Notes: generated by a model not told the origin, from the sequence alone. Counted from the stretch's first letter, positions 26,613 to 37,308 are shown. The stretch: 64,000 bases of DNA from Pyrococcus yayanosii CH1 (GCF_000215995.1 NC_015680.1:1178001-1242000); one strand, 5' to 3'. Numbers and translations: made by a program.

Positions 26613-27099
26613 AGGGATTCTTGAGCACGAGCATGTCGATACGACCGGAAGATACTTCGTCGTATAGGAGAGAGATTAGGGAGAGTGACACCATCTCCCG
26701 GGAGAGGAGGTGCTCGAAAAGCCCCTTAGTGATTATCAACAGACCGAGGAAGAAATACCCTCCCTTCAGCATGTCGGCAACTAAGAGCACCAAGCCTATG
26801 AGAACGTGTCCAAGGGCATAGGCACCCAGAGGTGGTGAATACATCCTGAAGAGCCTCCAGTAGACCGGGAATCTCGTCCTCTTCAGGGAAGACAGAAAAT
26901 CCCTGTACATTATAGAGGACGTTAGGAAGAAGAAGGTCCCCAAGAGGTACGAGAGAGTCTGCTTAGGTCTCGCCCAATAGAGATTCAGGACTGTGAAAAG
27001 GGCCGCCAATAGGGTGGCCACGTAGAGGTACAGCATATATGCGCGGACGATCATGAGGAGAGAGCGTCTCTCCCCGGGGACGTTCGAATATATCCTCAT
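26605..27099 (-). CDS. Small polytopic membrane protein, unknown
   Basis: 164 residues with about four or five membrane spans (AYMLYLYVATLLAALFTVL, LGTFFFLTSSIMYRDFL, GAYALGHVLIGLVLLVADML). I do not recognise a family. It starts at an ATG that overlaps the ttuA stop (ATGA) and converges with the glycosyltransferase gene, sharing 8 bp. The link with ttuA is positional only. Confidence 0.7.
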   Translation of the reverse strand: MRIYSNVPGERRSLLMIVRAYMLYLYVATLLAALFTVLNLYWARPKQTLSYLLGTFFFLTSSIMYRDFLSSLKRTRFPVYWRLFRMYSPPLGAYALGHVLIGLVLLVADMLKGGYFFLGLLIITKGLFEHLLSREMVSLSLISLLYDEVSSGRIDMLVLKNPFR

Positions 27100-28004
27100 C
27101 CCCGCCTCACCCTGAAGTCGAGAGGCTTCTCAAGCCCCCAGAAGCGGCAGAAGGAGCACACTTCTCCCTGGGCAGGCATGCCACAGACCTTGCACTCTTT
27201 GAGCTCCACCTTCTCCCTGAGCTCGAAGAGGTGCCTCTTCCTGAGATAGCCCTTCACGAAGTTCATCTTCGTGCCCGGTCTCTTCTCTTCCATCTCGTTG
27301 AGCATCGCCTTCATGTCAAGTGTCGTGGCACCCCTTGCATGAGGACACTCTTCCACTATATATTCAAGGCCGACAGCAAGCGCGTAAGCCACGACTTCCC
27401 TCTCTGTGAGCTCGTAGAGGGGCTTAACTTTCTTGACGAACTTACCCTCCCCCGGCAACAGGGGGCCTCCTTTGGCGAGGTATTCGGTGTTCCAGTGGAG
27501 GATGTTGTTGAGAAGGAACGATGCCTCATCGTCGAGGTTGTGACCCGTCGCTATCGCATCGAAGCCGTTGTCATAGGCAAACTTGTTCATTATGTAGCGC
27601 TTCGTCAGGCCGCAGTAGGAGCAGGGGGGCCTTCTCGTTTTAACCTCACCGATGCCATAGCCGAGAAGCTCCTTGACGCGGACGATGTGAAGCGGGGCAC
27701 CAATAATGGCACACTGCTTCCTCGCGTAGGCCTCGCTCTTCTCCGAGTACTCGCCTATGCCGAGATTTATGTGAAGGCACTCCATATCATAGCCAAGCTT
27801 ATTGAGGACATAGGCAGTTACGGCCGAGTCCTTTCCGCCGCTGACCGCAACGAGAATTTTCTCCCCCTTGCGGAGAAGTTTGTATTTCTCTATCGTCCTC
27901 TGGACCTTCCTCTCGAAATACTCGACGAAGTGCTCCTCGCAGAGGTACATCCGAGGATAGTGAAGCTTAATGTAGGCGGGCCTCCCACAGAGCTTACATC
28001 TCAC
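27096..28004 (-). CDS. ttuA: tRNA 2-thiouridine synthesizing protein TtuA-like
   Basis: 302-residue TtuA/Ncs6-type enzyme that adenylates and thiolates U54 (or U34) of tRNA. It has an N-terminal zinc finger (CKLCGRPAYIKL and LCEEHF), the PP-loop VAVSGGKDS, and central Cys residues for a 4Fe-4S cluster (PPCSYCG and EECPHARG). The C-terminal zinc finger is CKVCGMPAQGEVCSFC. I chose the GTG at 28004, with GGTGG upstream; the frame open to 28064 adds an unlikely leader. Thiolated tRNA is known to protect thermophile tRNAs at high temperature. Confidence 0.9.
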   Translation of the reverse strand: MRCKLCGRPAYIKLHYPRMYLCEEHFVEYFERKVQRTIEKYKLLRKGEKILVAVSGGKDSAVTAYVLNKLGYDMECLHINLGIGEYSEKSEAYARKQCAIIGAPLHIVRVKELLGYGIGEVKTRRPPCSYCGLTKRYIMNKFAYDNGFDAIATGHNLDDEASFLLNNILHWNTEYLAKGGPLLPGEGKFVKKVKPLYELTEREVVAYALAVGLEYIVEECPHARGATTLDMKAMLNEMEEKRPGTKMNFVKGYLRKRHLFELREKVELKECKVCGMPAQGEVCSFCRFWGLEKPLDFRVRRG

Positions 28005-28044
28005 GGTCCCACCTGAAAAAAGGTGAGAAGGGCCGTTTTTAAGG

Positions 28045-29499
28045 TTAGCCCTCCAGGGCCTCAATCTTCTCCTTCCAGTTGCCGGGTCTCTTGAACTCCT
28101 TGAGAGTGTAGAGACCCTCCTTAACGAGTATGCCCCTAGCGGCCATTATGCCCGTCGCGGCGGCATTTACTATGTCCCTGCTTAAACCTGCACCGTCACC
28201 GGCCGCGAAGACGTTCTCTATGCTCGTTTCAAGGAGCTCGTTTACCTCCACCTTCATGGCGTAGTACTTTATCTCGGGGGCATAGAGGAGAGTGTGGTCG
28301 CTAGCTACTCCGGGAATTACTTTGTCAAGCTTTTCAAGACCCTCGATTATGTTCGTCACGACCCTGTGTGGAAGAGCCATGGCTATATCGCCGGGGGTGA
28401 CGTGCTTAAGTGTCGGCTCAACATCACTCTTCCTTATCCTGCTCCACGTGCTCCTTCTGCCGCGCCTCAGGTCACCGAGCCTCTGTATTATGGGCCTTCC
28501 CCCACCTATGGTGGTGGCCAGCTGTGCTATGCTCCTCCCGTAGGCCGTCGTATCCTCAACGGGCTCTGTGAGCTCTATTCTGCTCAGGAAGGCAAAGTTT
28601 GTGTTGTTGCTCTTTTTATCCCTCATGGAGTGCCCGTTTACGCCGACGTAGTTCTCGTACCTCTCCTCCACTACAAAGCCGTTGGGATTCGTACAGAAAG
28701 TCCTCACGAAGTCGTCGTAGGTGTCCGTGTATATGTGGAACTTTGGATCGTGGTTTATGCTGGTTATTGGCTCCATGACTATGGCCGGAACCTCCACCCT
28801 CACACCCACATCTATCGGCCCATGTCTCGCCCTAAGGCCTATCTTCCTGGCGACGTCATGGAACCAGTCCGCACCTCCCCTACCCGGGGCCACGATTATG
28901 TAGCGGGTTTCTATCGTGAAGATATCCTTTCCCCTTCTAACCTTCACCCATCCCCTGTTGAACTCCAGGGCCCTCGTCCAGAGGAAGAACTTGACGCCCT
29001 TGGACTCCAAGTGCTCCTTGATGCTCTTTATAACCTCTGGGGTGTGGTCGCTCCCTATGTGCCTCTGGATTATAGGGATGAACTTCACGCCTGCTTGAGC
29101 GGCCCTGCGCTCCCAGTAGCGTATCTGGTCGGGATTACCCTTATAGAGCTTCCTTGGGGCCCCGTGCTTGAGGAGTATCTGGTCAACCTCCCAGACGAGC
29201 TGCCAAGAATAATTCTCGTCATTCGTCAGCTCCGTCAGGTCACCGCCGATGTCGGGGCGGAGGTTTATCGTCCCGTCGCTTAAGCCGCCAGCACCACCGA
29301 CACCGCTCATTATGTGGCAGGGCTTACAGCCGACGCAGTAGCCGAGCTCGTACATTGGGCAGATCCTCTGCTCGACATCACCGCCTTCATCAATTATGAG
29401 AACCTTCAAGTTGCTCCTCTCGACGAGCTCATAGGCCGCGAAGAGACCGGCGGGACCAGCTCCTATTATCACGACATCAAACTTATCGTCCAGAACCAT
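28045..29499 (-). CDS. FAD-dependent dehydrogenase (COG2509 type)
   Basis: 484 residues. The N-terminal dinucleotide-binding motif is DVVIIGAGPAGLFAAYEL. A Cys-rich stretch, CPMYELGYCVGCKPCHIMSG, could hold an iron-sulfur cluster or disulfides. The second FAD contact is IIVAPGRGGADW, and the C-terminal FAD motif is ENVFAAGDGAGLSRDIVNAA. Similar proteins are annotated as uncharacterised FAD-dependent dehydrogenases; the substrate is unknown. It is upstream of ttuA on the same strand with a 40-nt gap. Confidence 0.87.
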   Translation of the reverse strand: MVLDDKFDVVIIGAGPAGLFAAYELVERSNLKVLIIDEGGDVEQRICPMYELGYCVGCKPCHIMSGVGGAGGLSDGTINLRPDIGGDLTELTNDENYSWQLVWEVDQILLKHGAPRKLYKGNPDQIRYWERRAAQAGVKFIPIIQRHIGSDHTPEVIKSIKEHLESKGVKFFLWTRALEFNRGWVKVRRGKDIFTIETRYIIVAPGRGGADWFHDVARKIGLRARHGPIDVGVRVEVPAIVMEPITSINHDPKFHIYTDTYDDFVRTFCTNPNGFVVEERYENYVGVNGHSMRDKKSNNTNFAFLSRIELTEPVEDTTAYGRSIAQLATTIGGGRPIIQRLGDLRRGRRSTWSRIRKSDVEPTLKHVTPGDIAMALPHRVVTNIIEGLEKLDKVIPGVASDHTLLYAPEIKYYAMKVEVNELLETSIENVFAAGDGAGLSRDIVNAAATGIMAARGILVKEGLYTLKEFKRPGNWKEKIEALEG

Positions 29500-29588
29500 A
29501 TTTCCCTTGCCAAAGTGAAGTTCATCGCGGTTTATAAAGTTTTTGGCAGATTTCAGTTAAAAAGTTCGCCATTAATTTGCGAAAACGA

Positions 29589-29909
29589 TCATCCTTTTGG
29601 TAAGTTCCGCAGGGCCTTCAAGAACCTCTCGATGACGTCCTCCGGGGCGGGGCCATCAAGACCCACCAGCTTGGGCTGTTCACCTTCAATGAACCTCTCC
29701 AGAACATCCACGGCCCATGTCCAAGCCTCCGTGTAGTTGTTTATGGTAGGTGGTGTCTCATCAACCCTGTACCACTCCCCCGTCTTGGCGTCGTAAACGG
29801 CGAGGATGGGAGGAATGGTATCGCAGGGGCAATCCACGTAGACCAACTCTATGATGAAGTCACCGAACTGGAGGAAGCCATTTACCTTGAGCTCGCTGCG
29901 CCAGTCCAT
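29589..29909 (-). CDS. Conserved hypothetical protein
   Basis: 106 residues, acidic, with CPCDTIPPILAVYDAKTGEW near the middle. No family is recognised. I chose the ATG at 29909, which has GGTGGGAAC upstream; the longer open frame to 30023 overlaps the divergent phosphoesterase gene and includes an unlikely Cys-rich leader. It is divergent from that gene, with a promoter-like A/T segment at about 29925-29960. Confidence 0.65.
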   Translation of the reverse strand: MDWRSELKVNGFLQFGDFIIELVYVDCPCDTIPPILAVYDAKTGEWYRVDETPPTINNYTEAWTWAVDVLERFIEGEQPKLVGLDGPAPEDVIERFLKALRNLPKG

Positions 29910-29996
29910 GTTCCCACCAATATTTATGAAAGAACTTTCACTTTTTAAACAAAATCCTCTAAAACACCGACAACAGAGGAGTTCCGGGTGGGGGTC

Positions 29997-30632
29997 ATGA
30001 TTGTCGCCGTCACGGACATCCACGGTAACGCCAGCATGGTCAAGAAGCTTGCCGACGAGTTGAGTGGCCTTGACTTCGAGATGATCCTAATCGCAGGTGA
30101 CGTAACACACTTCGGGAACGGTGTGGAGGCCAAGAAAATCCTGGAGCCGCTCTTAGACCTTGGAAGGCCTGTTCTCGCCGTGATGGGTAACTGCGATGGG
30201 AGGGACGTTTCCGAAGCCCTTGAAGAGCTGGGAATAAGCGTCCACAATAGAAGGATTGAGATCAATGGAAAAGGAGTTGTAGGGTTTGGCGGCTCAAACA
30301 TAACGCCCTTCTCGACGGTCTGGGAGTTTACGGAAGAGGAAATAAAGAGGGGCTTGGAGAAGAACTACAGGGCAGGGGACATCATCTTAACGCACGCACC
30401 TCCTCACGGCACCTCCCTCGACAGAACGGTCTCAGGCCTTCACGTTGGAAGTCAAGCCCTCAGGAAGTTCATAGAAGAAAGAAGGCCACCCCTCGTAGTC
30501 TGTGGCCACATCCACGAGGGAAGAGGAGTGGACGTCATCGGGGAAACCGTGGCAGTAAATCCCGGCCCCCTCTTCCGGGGTTATTACGCTCTCATAGAGA
30601 ACAGGAAAGTGGAACTCAGGAGGCTTAGGTAG
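29997..30632 (+). CDS. Calcineurin-like metallophosphoesterase
   Basis: 211 residues. All metal-binding motifs are present: VAVTDIHGN, LIAGDVTHFGNG, VMGNCDG, LTHAPPHG and VCGHIHEGRG. The size and the final VNPGPLFRGYYALIE are typical of archaeal YfcE-like phosphodiesterases. The ATG at 29997 is preferred, with GGGTGGGGG before it; a GTG lies at 29988. It converges with the ABC ATPase gene, overlapping it by 8 nt. The substrate is unknown. Confidence 0.88.
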   Translation: MIVAVTDIHGNASMVKKLADELSGLDFEMILIAGDVTHFGNGVEAKKILEPLLDLGRPVLAVMGNCDGRDVSEALEELGISVHNRRIEINGKGVVGFGGSNITPFSTVWEFTEEEIKRGLEKNYRAGDIILTHAPPHGTSLDRTVSGLHVGSQALRKFIEERRPPLVVCGHIHEGRGVDVIGETVAVNPGPLFRGYYALIENRKVELRRLR

Positions 30633-31554
30633 GCCTCACCATCTTAAGGAATATCTCCTCCAGGCTAGGCTCCCTTACCTGCATCATCAGAATCTTGGCA
30701 CCCTGTGATACCACAAGGTCATGAACTGCCTCCCTGACGTCTTCGGGTGCAATAATCCTGTACCTGTTCGGTCCGACCTCTTCAACCTTCCATTCGACGC
30801 TCTCGAAGCTGACGGGCTTGTTCGTTTCTAACATTATGATGTATCCGGCCTCCCTCAGGAACTCCCTCTTTATGTTGTTAAGGGCATCTTCCCGAATCAG
30901 CCTGCCCTTTACTATGACGCCGACCGTGTCGCAAATCTCCTCCACGTGGGCCAGTATGTGCGAGGAAAAGAACACCGTCTTGCCGGCTTTCCTCTGCTCC
31001 CTTATTATCTCCTTGAACTCGGCGATTCCCGCCGGATCAAGGCCTGTCATTGGCTCATCAAGGATCAGAAGGTCTGGATCGTTTATCAAGGCTTGAGCAA
31101 GAAGAAGCCTCTGCCTCATGCCCTTTGAGAACTTGCCGACCTTTTTGTTCCTCACATTCCAGAGGTCCACAAGCTTCAAGAGTTCTTCAATCCTTTTCTC
31201 CCTCTCGGCCTTTGGGAGCCCAAAGGCCTCGCCAATCAACTCAAGAGTCTGGAACGGTGTTAGGAATTCCCAAAGAGTCGCATGCTCGGGCATGTAACCA
31301 ATTCTCTTCTTGGCTTCAATAAGAGACCTCTCCCTGAACTTACCTCTGCTAAAAACCTCGGTACTAAACAGTTCAATCATGCCTTCTTGTGGACGTATCA
31401 GGCCCAGAACGCTTAATATCGTTGTGGTCTTCCCAGCTCCATTGGGTCCAAGGAATCCGTAGATCTTGCCTTCCCTGAGCTCTAAGTTCAGGCCGTCTAG
31501 AGCTTTAACGCTCCCATACCTCTTGACTAACCCCTCAATCTTTAGGATCGCCAT
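30625..31554 (-). CDS. ABC transporter ATP-binding protein, ABC-2 export type
   Basis: 309 residues. Walker A is FLGPNGAGKTT, the Q-loop region is GYMPEH, the signature is FSKGMRQRLLLAQAL, Walker B is LLILDEPMTGLDP and the switch is SSHILAHVEEIC. The C-terminal extra domain of about 80 residues resembles the CcmA/DrrA group. With the ABC-2 permease upstream it should form an exporter of a hydrophobic compound or a polymer. The ATG at 31554 follows AGGTGAT; a GTG at 31563 overlaps the permease stop. Confidence 0.9.
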   Translation of the reverse strand: MAILKIEGLVKRYGSVKALDGLNLELREGKIYGFLGPNGAGKTTTILSVLGLIRPQEGMIELFSTEVFSRGKFRERSLIEAKKRIGYMPEHATLWEFLTPFQTLELIGEAFGLPKAEREKRIEELLKLVDLWNVRNKKVGKFSKGMRQRLLLAQALINDPDLLILDEPMTGLDPAGIAEFKEIIREQRKAGKTVFFSSHILAHVEEICDTVGVIVKGRLIREDALNNIKREFLREAGYIIMLETNKPVSFESVEWKVEEVGPNRYRIIAPEDVREAVHDLVVSQGAKILMMQVREPSLEEIFLKMVRPT

Positions 31555-31559
31555 TGATA

Positions 31560-32714
31560 TCACCTCAGGTCAATCTTCCCAAACCTGAAGACTGCTAGGC
31601 CGAGATACACAAAGGTCATCGCCGCAAGTATTCCCAAATTGAGAATGTTCCTCGAGACTGAGTATGCAACACCCTGATAAGAGTATGTGATTGTGCATTC
31701 CTCTTTTATCACGGCCACGTAATACTCAGAACCCGTGAAGGTTTGTTCGGTGAACTCTCTCCCAGCGGACGTAGAACCGCCGCTGCAGTACCCTTCCCCC
31801 TTTGTGACGTTAACTTCTACCTTCACGGGGCCGCTCGAGTAGTCTGGGGTGCCGAGCTCAGTAGCCTTATAATACGTGACGTTCCTAACCACAACGTGTT
31901 CAAGCTTTGAAAGGTTGCCAAAAATTATGTTGAGCTGGGCATTAGGGTTGAAGAAAAGGAACTCCGTCTTGTACTCCCTCGAGAGTCTCTGACGTTCGGC
32001 TTCAAGTAACTTCATCTTCTCTTCGTAGGCTGTCCACTCCTCTTCCGTTATGTTACCGTTAAGCTGGGGCACCTCAATAGGCCCAAGCTTCTTCTCCACG
32101 ACCTTCTCTGCATCTATATAAGCCTTATATTCAACGAGGGCCGGTGAGATGAGAGCCAGTAAAAAGAACAAGACAAGAGCCGCCCCCATAGCCCCGGAGG
32201 AGGACTTTATCATAGTCGAAAGCAGGTAACCTAGAGCAAGTAGCTGGATCATTGCAAGGAGGAGCACCAGGTTCATTAAAATTGTGTCTCTAAGGAGGGA
32301 TGTCGTTAAGTCAATGCCAAGGTACTTTATCCCAAAAACCGCTACGAGGGATGAGAGCAATATTGCAAGTGCCAAGATCACCGTGTTAGCTAAAATCTTG
32401 CCGAGAATGTAGCCGGCCCGAGTTATGGGCTTGCTTATGGCAATTCTTATTGTCCCCTTCTCGACTTCGGAGTTTATTGCAGTTGCACCAAGGAGTAGTG
32501 CGAGTATAGAAACAAAAAAGCCTACCATGCCCTTAACAGCATTAATAAGACTGCTTACCAAGTACTCCTCCGTGTAACCTTTACCAAAGAACTCTCCAGA
32601 AGCCTTTATTCCATAGAGCACCGGCAAATACAGAACCATCATGATAAGGACTATTATCCAGAACTTCTTTGTTCTTAGACTCTGCTTGAGCTCGAGCCTG
32701 AAGCTCCAGAGCAT
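31560..32714 (-). CDS. ABC-2 type permease
   Basis: 384 residues with an N-terminal helix (KKFWIIVLIMMVLYLPVLYG), a large outside loop of roughly 130 residues (about 215-345) rich in Lys and Glu, and six or seven spans in all. The ABC-2 signature-like GTIRIAISKPITRAGYILGK lies between helices two and three. It is the partner of the ATPase at 30625. I chose the ATG at 32714 because of its strong GGAGGTGAT. A long A/T tract at about 32755-32770 is the likely promoter. Confidence 0.87.
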   Translation of the reverse strand: MLWSFRLELKQSLRTKKFWIIVLIMMVLYLPVLYGIKASGEFFGKGYTEEYLVSSLINAVKGMVGFFVSILALLLGATAINSEVEKGTIRIAISKPITRAGYILGKILANTVILALAILLSSLVAVFGIKYLGIDLTTSLLRDTILMNLVLLLAMIQLLALGYLLSTMIKSSSGAMGAALVLFFLLALISPALVEYKAYIDAEKVVEKKLGPIEVPQLNGNITEEEWTAYEEKMKLLEAERQRLSREYKTEFLFFNPNAQLNIIFGNLSKLEHVVVRNVTYYKATELGTPDYSSGPVKVEVNVTKGEGYCSGGSTSAGREFTEQTFTGSEYYVAVIKEECTITYSYQGVAYSVSRNILNLGILAAMTFVYLGLAVFRFGKIDLR

Positions 32715-32854
32715 GCTATCACCTCCAGTCGATACGGGCAAAATGAGATATAGTAGTATAAAAATTTTTCTGTGTCTTGGAATATGAATTAACCTCACAA
32801 CTGAATGAGGAAAGGATTAAATTCCAGCGAGATAAAGAAAGAGTGGGGAAGGCC

Positions 32855-33130
32855 ATGGGAATAGTAAGGGCTCATCTAAGGATTTACGGGAGAGTCCAGG
32901 GCGTCGGATTCAGATGGAGCATGCAGAGAGAGGCGAAGAAGCTTGGCGTCAACGGATGGGTCAGAAACCTGCCGGACGGCAGCGTCGAGGCGGTACTAGA
33001 AGGAGAGGAAGAGAGAGTCGAGGCCCTCATAGGCTGGGCCCACCAAGGGCCACCCCTCGCCAGGGTCACGCGGGTGGAGATAGAATGGGAGGAACCCAAG
33101 GGGGAGAAGGGGTTCAAGGTTGTTGGGTGA
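32855..33130 (+). CDS. acyP: Acylphosphatase
   Basis: 91-residue enzyme that hydrolyses acyl phosphates. The active-site loop is [16 protein letters not shown] (phosphate-binding Arg in GFRW), and the catalytic Asn is in [16 protein letters not shown]. The ATG at 32855 has GTGGGGAAGG before it; the frame stays open upstream to 32777, but homology starts at [13 protein letters not shown]. It converges with the regulator gene at 33114, overlapping it by 17 nt. Confidence 0.94.
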   Translation: MGIVRAHLRIYGRVQGVGFRWSMQREAKKLGVNGWVRNLPDGSVEAVLEGEEERVEALIGWAHQGPPLARVTRVEIEWEEPKGEKGFKVVG

Positions 33131-33704
33131 CTGCGAGAGGTAGCTTTCTGGGGCAGTATTTGACCTCACACTTGGGACATATCATCTTCTCCCTATTTTT
33201 CTCCGGTGTGTGGATGACTATCTTCTCGAGGGTGGTCTCTGCCCTAAGAGCCGTAAAGATGTCGAAAGGAAGGATTCCATCTATAACGACATAAACTTTG
33301 CTATCACTCTCGTAGGGATTCCTGCCGGATATCTCAACGACCCTTATGCCGTGCTCCGCGAGAAGGGAGAATAGCTTTGCTATGGCCCTCTCATAGGAGC
33401 CCTTCTGAATAGTCAGCTCAAGAACCTCCCAACCCATTAGGGGGGCGACTGAGATAAGAGTCGAGGTTGGGCTTATGTTCTCGAAGAGTATCTTGAGAGC
33501 AGGCTTCGACTCGATGTACTCTATGGTATGATAAACTATCTTCCTGTTCACACCCGTTGCTTTAGCTATTCCACTTATTGGGACCTCAACGTCTCTCACA
33601 TAAACTTTTCCATTCTTTACGGATAGGCCTGCCTCCCATAAGAACTCCACAACCTTCCTCCTGGCCGGGAAATTCTTAAAGTAGGCTTCCAATATGTGTA
33701 TCAT
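33114..33704 (-). CDS. HTH regulator with ACT-like domain (amino-acid-responsive)
   Basis: About 196 residues. The N-terminal helix-turn-helix is [20 protein letters not shown]. An ACT/RAM-like region follows with [20 protein letters not shown] and [22 protein letters not shown]. The C-terminus has a small Cys motif, [13 protein letters not shown], that may bind zinc. This is the layout of archaeal regulators of amino-acid metabolism. I prefer the ATG at 33704, with GGTGG before it; a GTG lies at 33713. It is divergent from guaB. The effector and targets are unknown. Confidence 0.8.
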   Translation of the reverse strand: MIHILEAYFKNFPARRKVVEFLWEAGLSVKNGKVYVRDVEVPISGIAKATGVNRKIVYHTIEYIESKPALKILFENISPTSTLISVAPLMGWEVLELTIQKGSYERAIAKLFSLLAEHGIRVVEISGRNPYESDSKVYVVIDGILPFDIFTALRAETTLEKIVIHTPEKNREKMICPKCEVKYCPRKLPLAVTQQP

Positions 33705-33819
33705 TTCTGCCACCTCTTACTCAATATTGGGTAGAGATGAATATTTAAATCTTTCCGGCATTAGGGACAACCTTTTTATACGAGCCGGAGAGGTAGTGAA
33801 AAAGGGAACGGAGGGCTAA

Positions 33820-35283
<1,464 letters not shown>

Positions 35284-35497
35284 CATTTTCTCAAGATCTC
35301 AAGGGAAGAATTCATTAAGCTGAGGGAAAGGGGCTCAGTCATTCCCAAATATCCAAGGGTTTGAAGAGATTCGCCGAGGTGTTTAAACGAGCTTAGACCC
35401 GAGGGTTTAGTTATATTCTTCCTGAATGGGCTTCACAATTCGAAGAAAACACAAAGGGCTAAGAAATTACCTGCTTACAAAGGTCCTTATAAAAGTA
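35284..35497 (+). other. Intergenic stretch with a possible gene-end relic
   Basis: No intact gene. One frame reads ISREEFIKLRERGSVIPKYP (about 35297-35356), and a second frame just after it reads GLKRFAEVFKRA before a stop. A one-base shift would join them into a plausible protein C-terminus. It may be the last trace of a lost gene. The rest up to the tRNA shows nothing I can name. Confidence 0.35.
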
Positions 35498-35575
35498 TGG
35501 TAGCGGGGGGAGGATTTGAACCTCCGACCTCCGGGTTATGAGCCCGGCGGGCACTCCTAGCTGCCCCACCCCGCT
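35498..35575 (-). tRNA. Initiator tRNA-Met (CAU)
   Basis: A full cloverleaf can be folded on the minus strand. The acceptor AGCGGGG pairs with CCCCGCT, and CCA is encoded. The anticodon arm is CGGGCTCATAACCCG, with three stacked G:C pairs and anticodon CAU, the hallmark of initiators. The T arm is GGAGGTTCAAATCCTCC. There is no intron. A TATA box lies upstream on the same strand. Confidence 0.95.
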
Positions 35576-35604
35576 GCCTGGCCCAGTAAATACTTCACCG
35601 CTTC

Positions 35605-35616
35605 GGTTTATAAATC
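35605..35616 (-). promoter_or_regulatory. TATA box of tRNA-Met
   Basis: On the minus strand GATTTATAAAC lies about 30-40 nt before the tRNA 5' end, the correct spacing for an archaeal tRNA promoter. Confidence 0.6.
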
Positions 35617-35671
35617 TTACGCTCTGCTCAAGAATCATTCCTCTGAGGCCATCTACCGATTTTTCTCTTTT

Positions 35672-35702
35672 GCAAGCCTCGCCCTTTAGGGGGAGTGGTT
35701 GT
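35672..35702 (+). repeat. Solo IS605-like left end
   Basis: AAGCCTCGCCCTTTAGGGG with a short hairpin (CCCTTTAGGG) matches the left end of the element at 16642-16660. No right end or transposase is next to it. It lies about 55 bp before the aconitase X start, and its flank may contribute to that promoter. Confidence 0.5.
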
Positions 35703-35754
35703 TGAGACCGGGATAGCTTTTAAACTCCCCCACCCTAAAATCCTCGGTGATCCC

Positions 35755-36915
35755 ATGTATCTGACAAAAGAAGAGGAACTCGCGCTCGCCGGCGAGTACG
35801 GCTACGCCGTTCAGAAGGCGATGGAAATACTTGTGGCCCTGGGGGATGTTTACGGGGCCGACAGGTTGATACCTATAAAGAGCGCCCAAATTGCTGGCGT
35901 GAGTTATAAGAACATCGGCGAGGCCGGAATCGAGTTCCTTAGGGATTTTGTCGAGGCAGGGGCAAAAGTCAGCGTTTACACGACCCTCAATCCGGCGGGA
36001 ATCGGCGATGAAGAGTTCATGGATAGACAAGCTGAAATCATCAAGCTTTACCGGCGAATGGGAGTTGATGTAACCGCGACGTGTACCCCCTACTACGGGG
36101 CCAACCTCCCGAAGTTCGGCGACCACCTCGCCTGGAGCGAGAGCTCTGCTGTTAGCTTTGCGAACTCCATCATAGGTGCGAGAACTAACAGGGAGGGCGG
36201 GCCATCGAGCCTCGCAGCCGCGATAGTTGGCAAGACACCGAACTATGGTCTTCACATCAACGAAAACAGGAAGGCAACCGTCGTCGTCGAGGTCGAAACG
36301 GAGCTGAAAAGCTTCCTAGACTACTCCCTTCTCGGCTATCATCTTGGGAAAACGCTGGAAAGTGACGTTCCCTACTTCAGAAATCTAAAGCCCGAGCGAT
36401 TGGACCAGCTAAAAGAATTGGGGGCGAGCATGGCCGCCACTGGCTCCATAGCCCTCTATCACGTCGAAGGCGAGACACCGGAATGGAAAACAGCCATAAG
36501 GGATAAGGTCGAGAGAATCCAGGTAGGAAGGGAAGAGCTTGAGGATATCAGGGAGAGGTTCGACACCGAGTGGAGAGAGATAGACGCAATACTCATTGGC
36601 TGTCCACATGCATCACTTATGGAGATTAAGGAGGTAGCGGAGTTGCTCAAAATGCGGGGAAAGCCCCTCAGAATCCCCCTCTTCATAACTACTAGTAGAG
36701 CCGTGAAGGCTCTCGCGGACGCCCTCGGCTACACCGAGGTGATAGAGCGCTACAATGGCAGATTGCTAACGGATGTCTGCCTTGTTGTATCCCCTATTCG
36801 GGACTGGTATTCCGGCATAGCCACCAACAGCGGTAAGGCTGCCTTCTACTTCAGCTCCTTCGGCCTCAAGGTCCGGCTCGATGATATGGAAAAGCTAATG
36901 ATGGAGGCGCCGTAG
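35755..36915 (+). CDS. Aconitase X catalytic domain, large subunit of phosphomevalonate dehydratase
   Basis: 386 residues of the AcnX family, known in archaea as the large subunit of phosphomevalonate 5-dehydratase, which makes trans-anhydromevalonate 5-phosphate in the archaeal mevalonate pathway. Family text includes DRLIPIKSAQIAGVSYKNIG, TATCTPYYGANLPKFGDHLA (Cys ligand), and IGCPHASLMEIKEVAELL. I chose the ATG at 35755, preceded by GGTGAT; earlier in-frame codons add a tail that reads from the IS-like end. The small subunit gene begins at the next base. Confidence 0.9.
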   Translation: MYLTKEEELALAGEYGYAVQKAMEILVALGDVYGADRLIPIKSAQIAGVSYKNIGEAGIEFLRDFVEAGAKVSVYTTLNPAGIGDEEFMDRQAEIIKLYRRMGVDVTATCTPYYGANLPKFGDHLAWSESSAVSFANSIIGARTNREGGPSSLAAAIVGKTPNYGLHINENRKATVVVEVETELKSFLDYSLLGYHLGKTLESDVPYFRNLKPERLDQLKELGASMAATGSIALYHVEGETPEWKTAIRDKVERIQVGREELEDIRERFDTEWREIDAILIGCPHASLMEIKEVAELLKMRGKPLRIPLFITTSRAVKALADALGYTEVIERYNGRLLTDVCLVVSPIRDWYSGIATNSGKAAFYFSSFGLKVRLDDMEKLMMEAP

Positions 36916-37308
36916 ATGAAGCTAAGGGGTAAGGGAATAGTTAAGGGAAAGGCTGAAGGAACTGCCCTAGTCTCAAGGAAGCCCCTCTCATTCCTCGGGG
37001 GCGTTGATCCGGAAACTGGAATAATCACAGATGTTGAGAGCGACATAAGGGGCGAGAGCGTGGCAGGGAAGATTCTCGTTTTTCCCAGAGGAAAAGGTTC
37101 GACTGTAGGTTCTTACGTTCTCTACGCCCTGGCCAAGAACGGGAAAGCACCAAAAGCTATAATAGTCGAGGAGGCTGAAACTATAGTGACCGTCGGTGCC
37201 ATAATAGCCGGCATCCCGCTGGTGGCCGGAATAGACGTGTCGAAGCTCAGGAGCGGGATGAGGCTTCGCGTAGATGGTGAATCTGGAGAGGTGGAGGTAG
37301 TTGACTAA
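36916..37308 (+). CDS. Aconitase X swivel domain, small subunit of phosphomevalonate dehydratase
   Basis: 130 residues. It has the swivel-domain signatures GKGIVKGKAEGTALVSRKPL, ILVFPRGKGSTVGSYVLYAL and the conserved ETIVTVGAIIAGIPLV. Together with the large subunit it forms the lyase that binds the iron-sulfur cluster and the substrate. It follows the large subunit with no gap and overlaps the next gene by 8 nt, so the three are translated together. Confidence 0.9.
   Translation: MKLRGKGIVKGKAEGTALVSRKPLSFLGGVDPETGIITDVESDIRGESVAGKILVFPRGKGSTVGSYVLYALAKNGKAPKAIIVEEAETIVTVGAIIAGIPLVAGIDVSKLRSGMRLRVDGESGEVEVVD

Noticed and set aside
28294-29283. Long plus-strand frame opposite the FAD dehydrogenase
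   Set aside because: It is a shadow; the protein has no family features and the minus strand has both FAD motifs.
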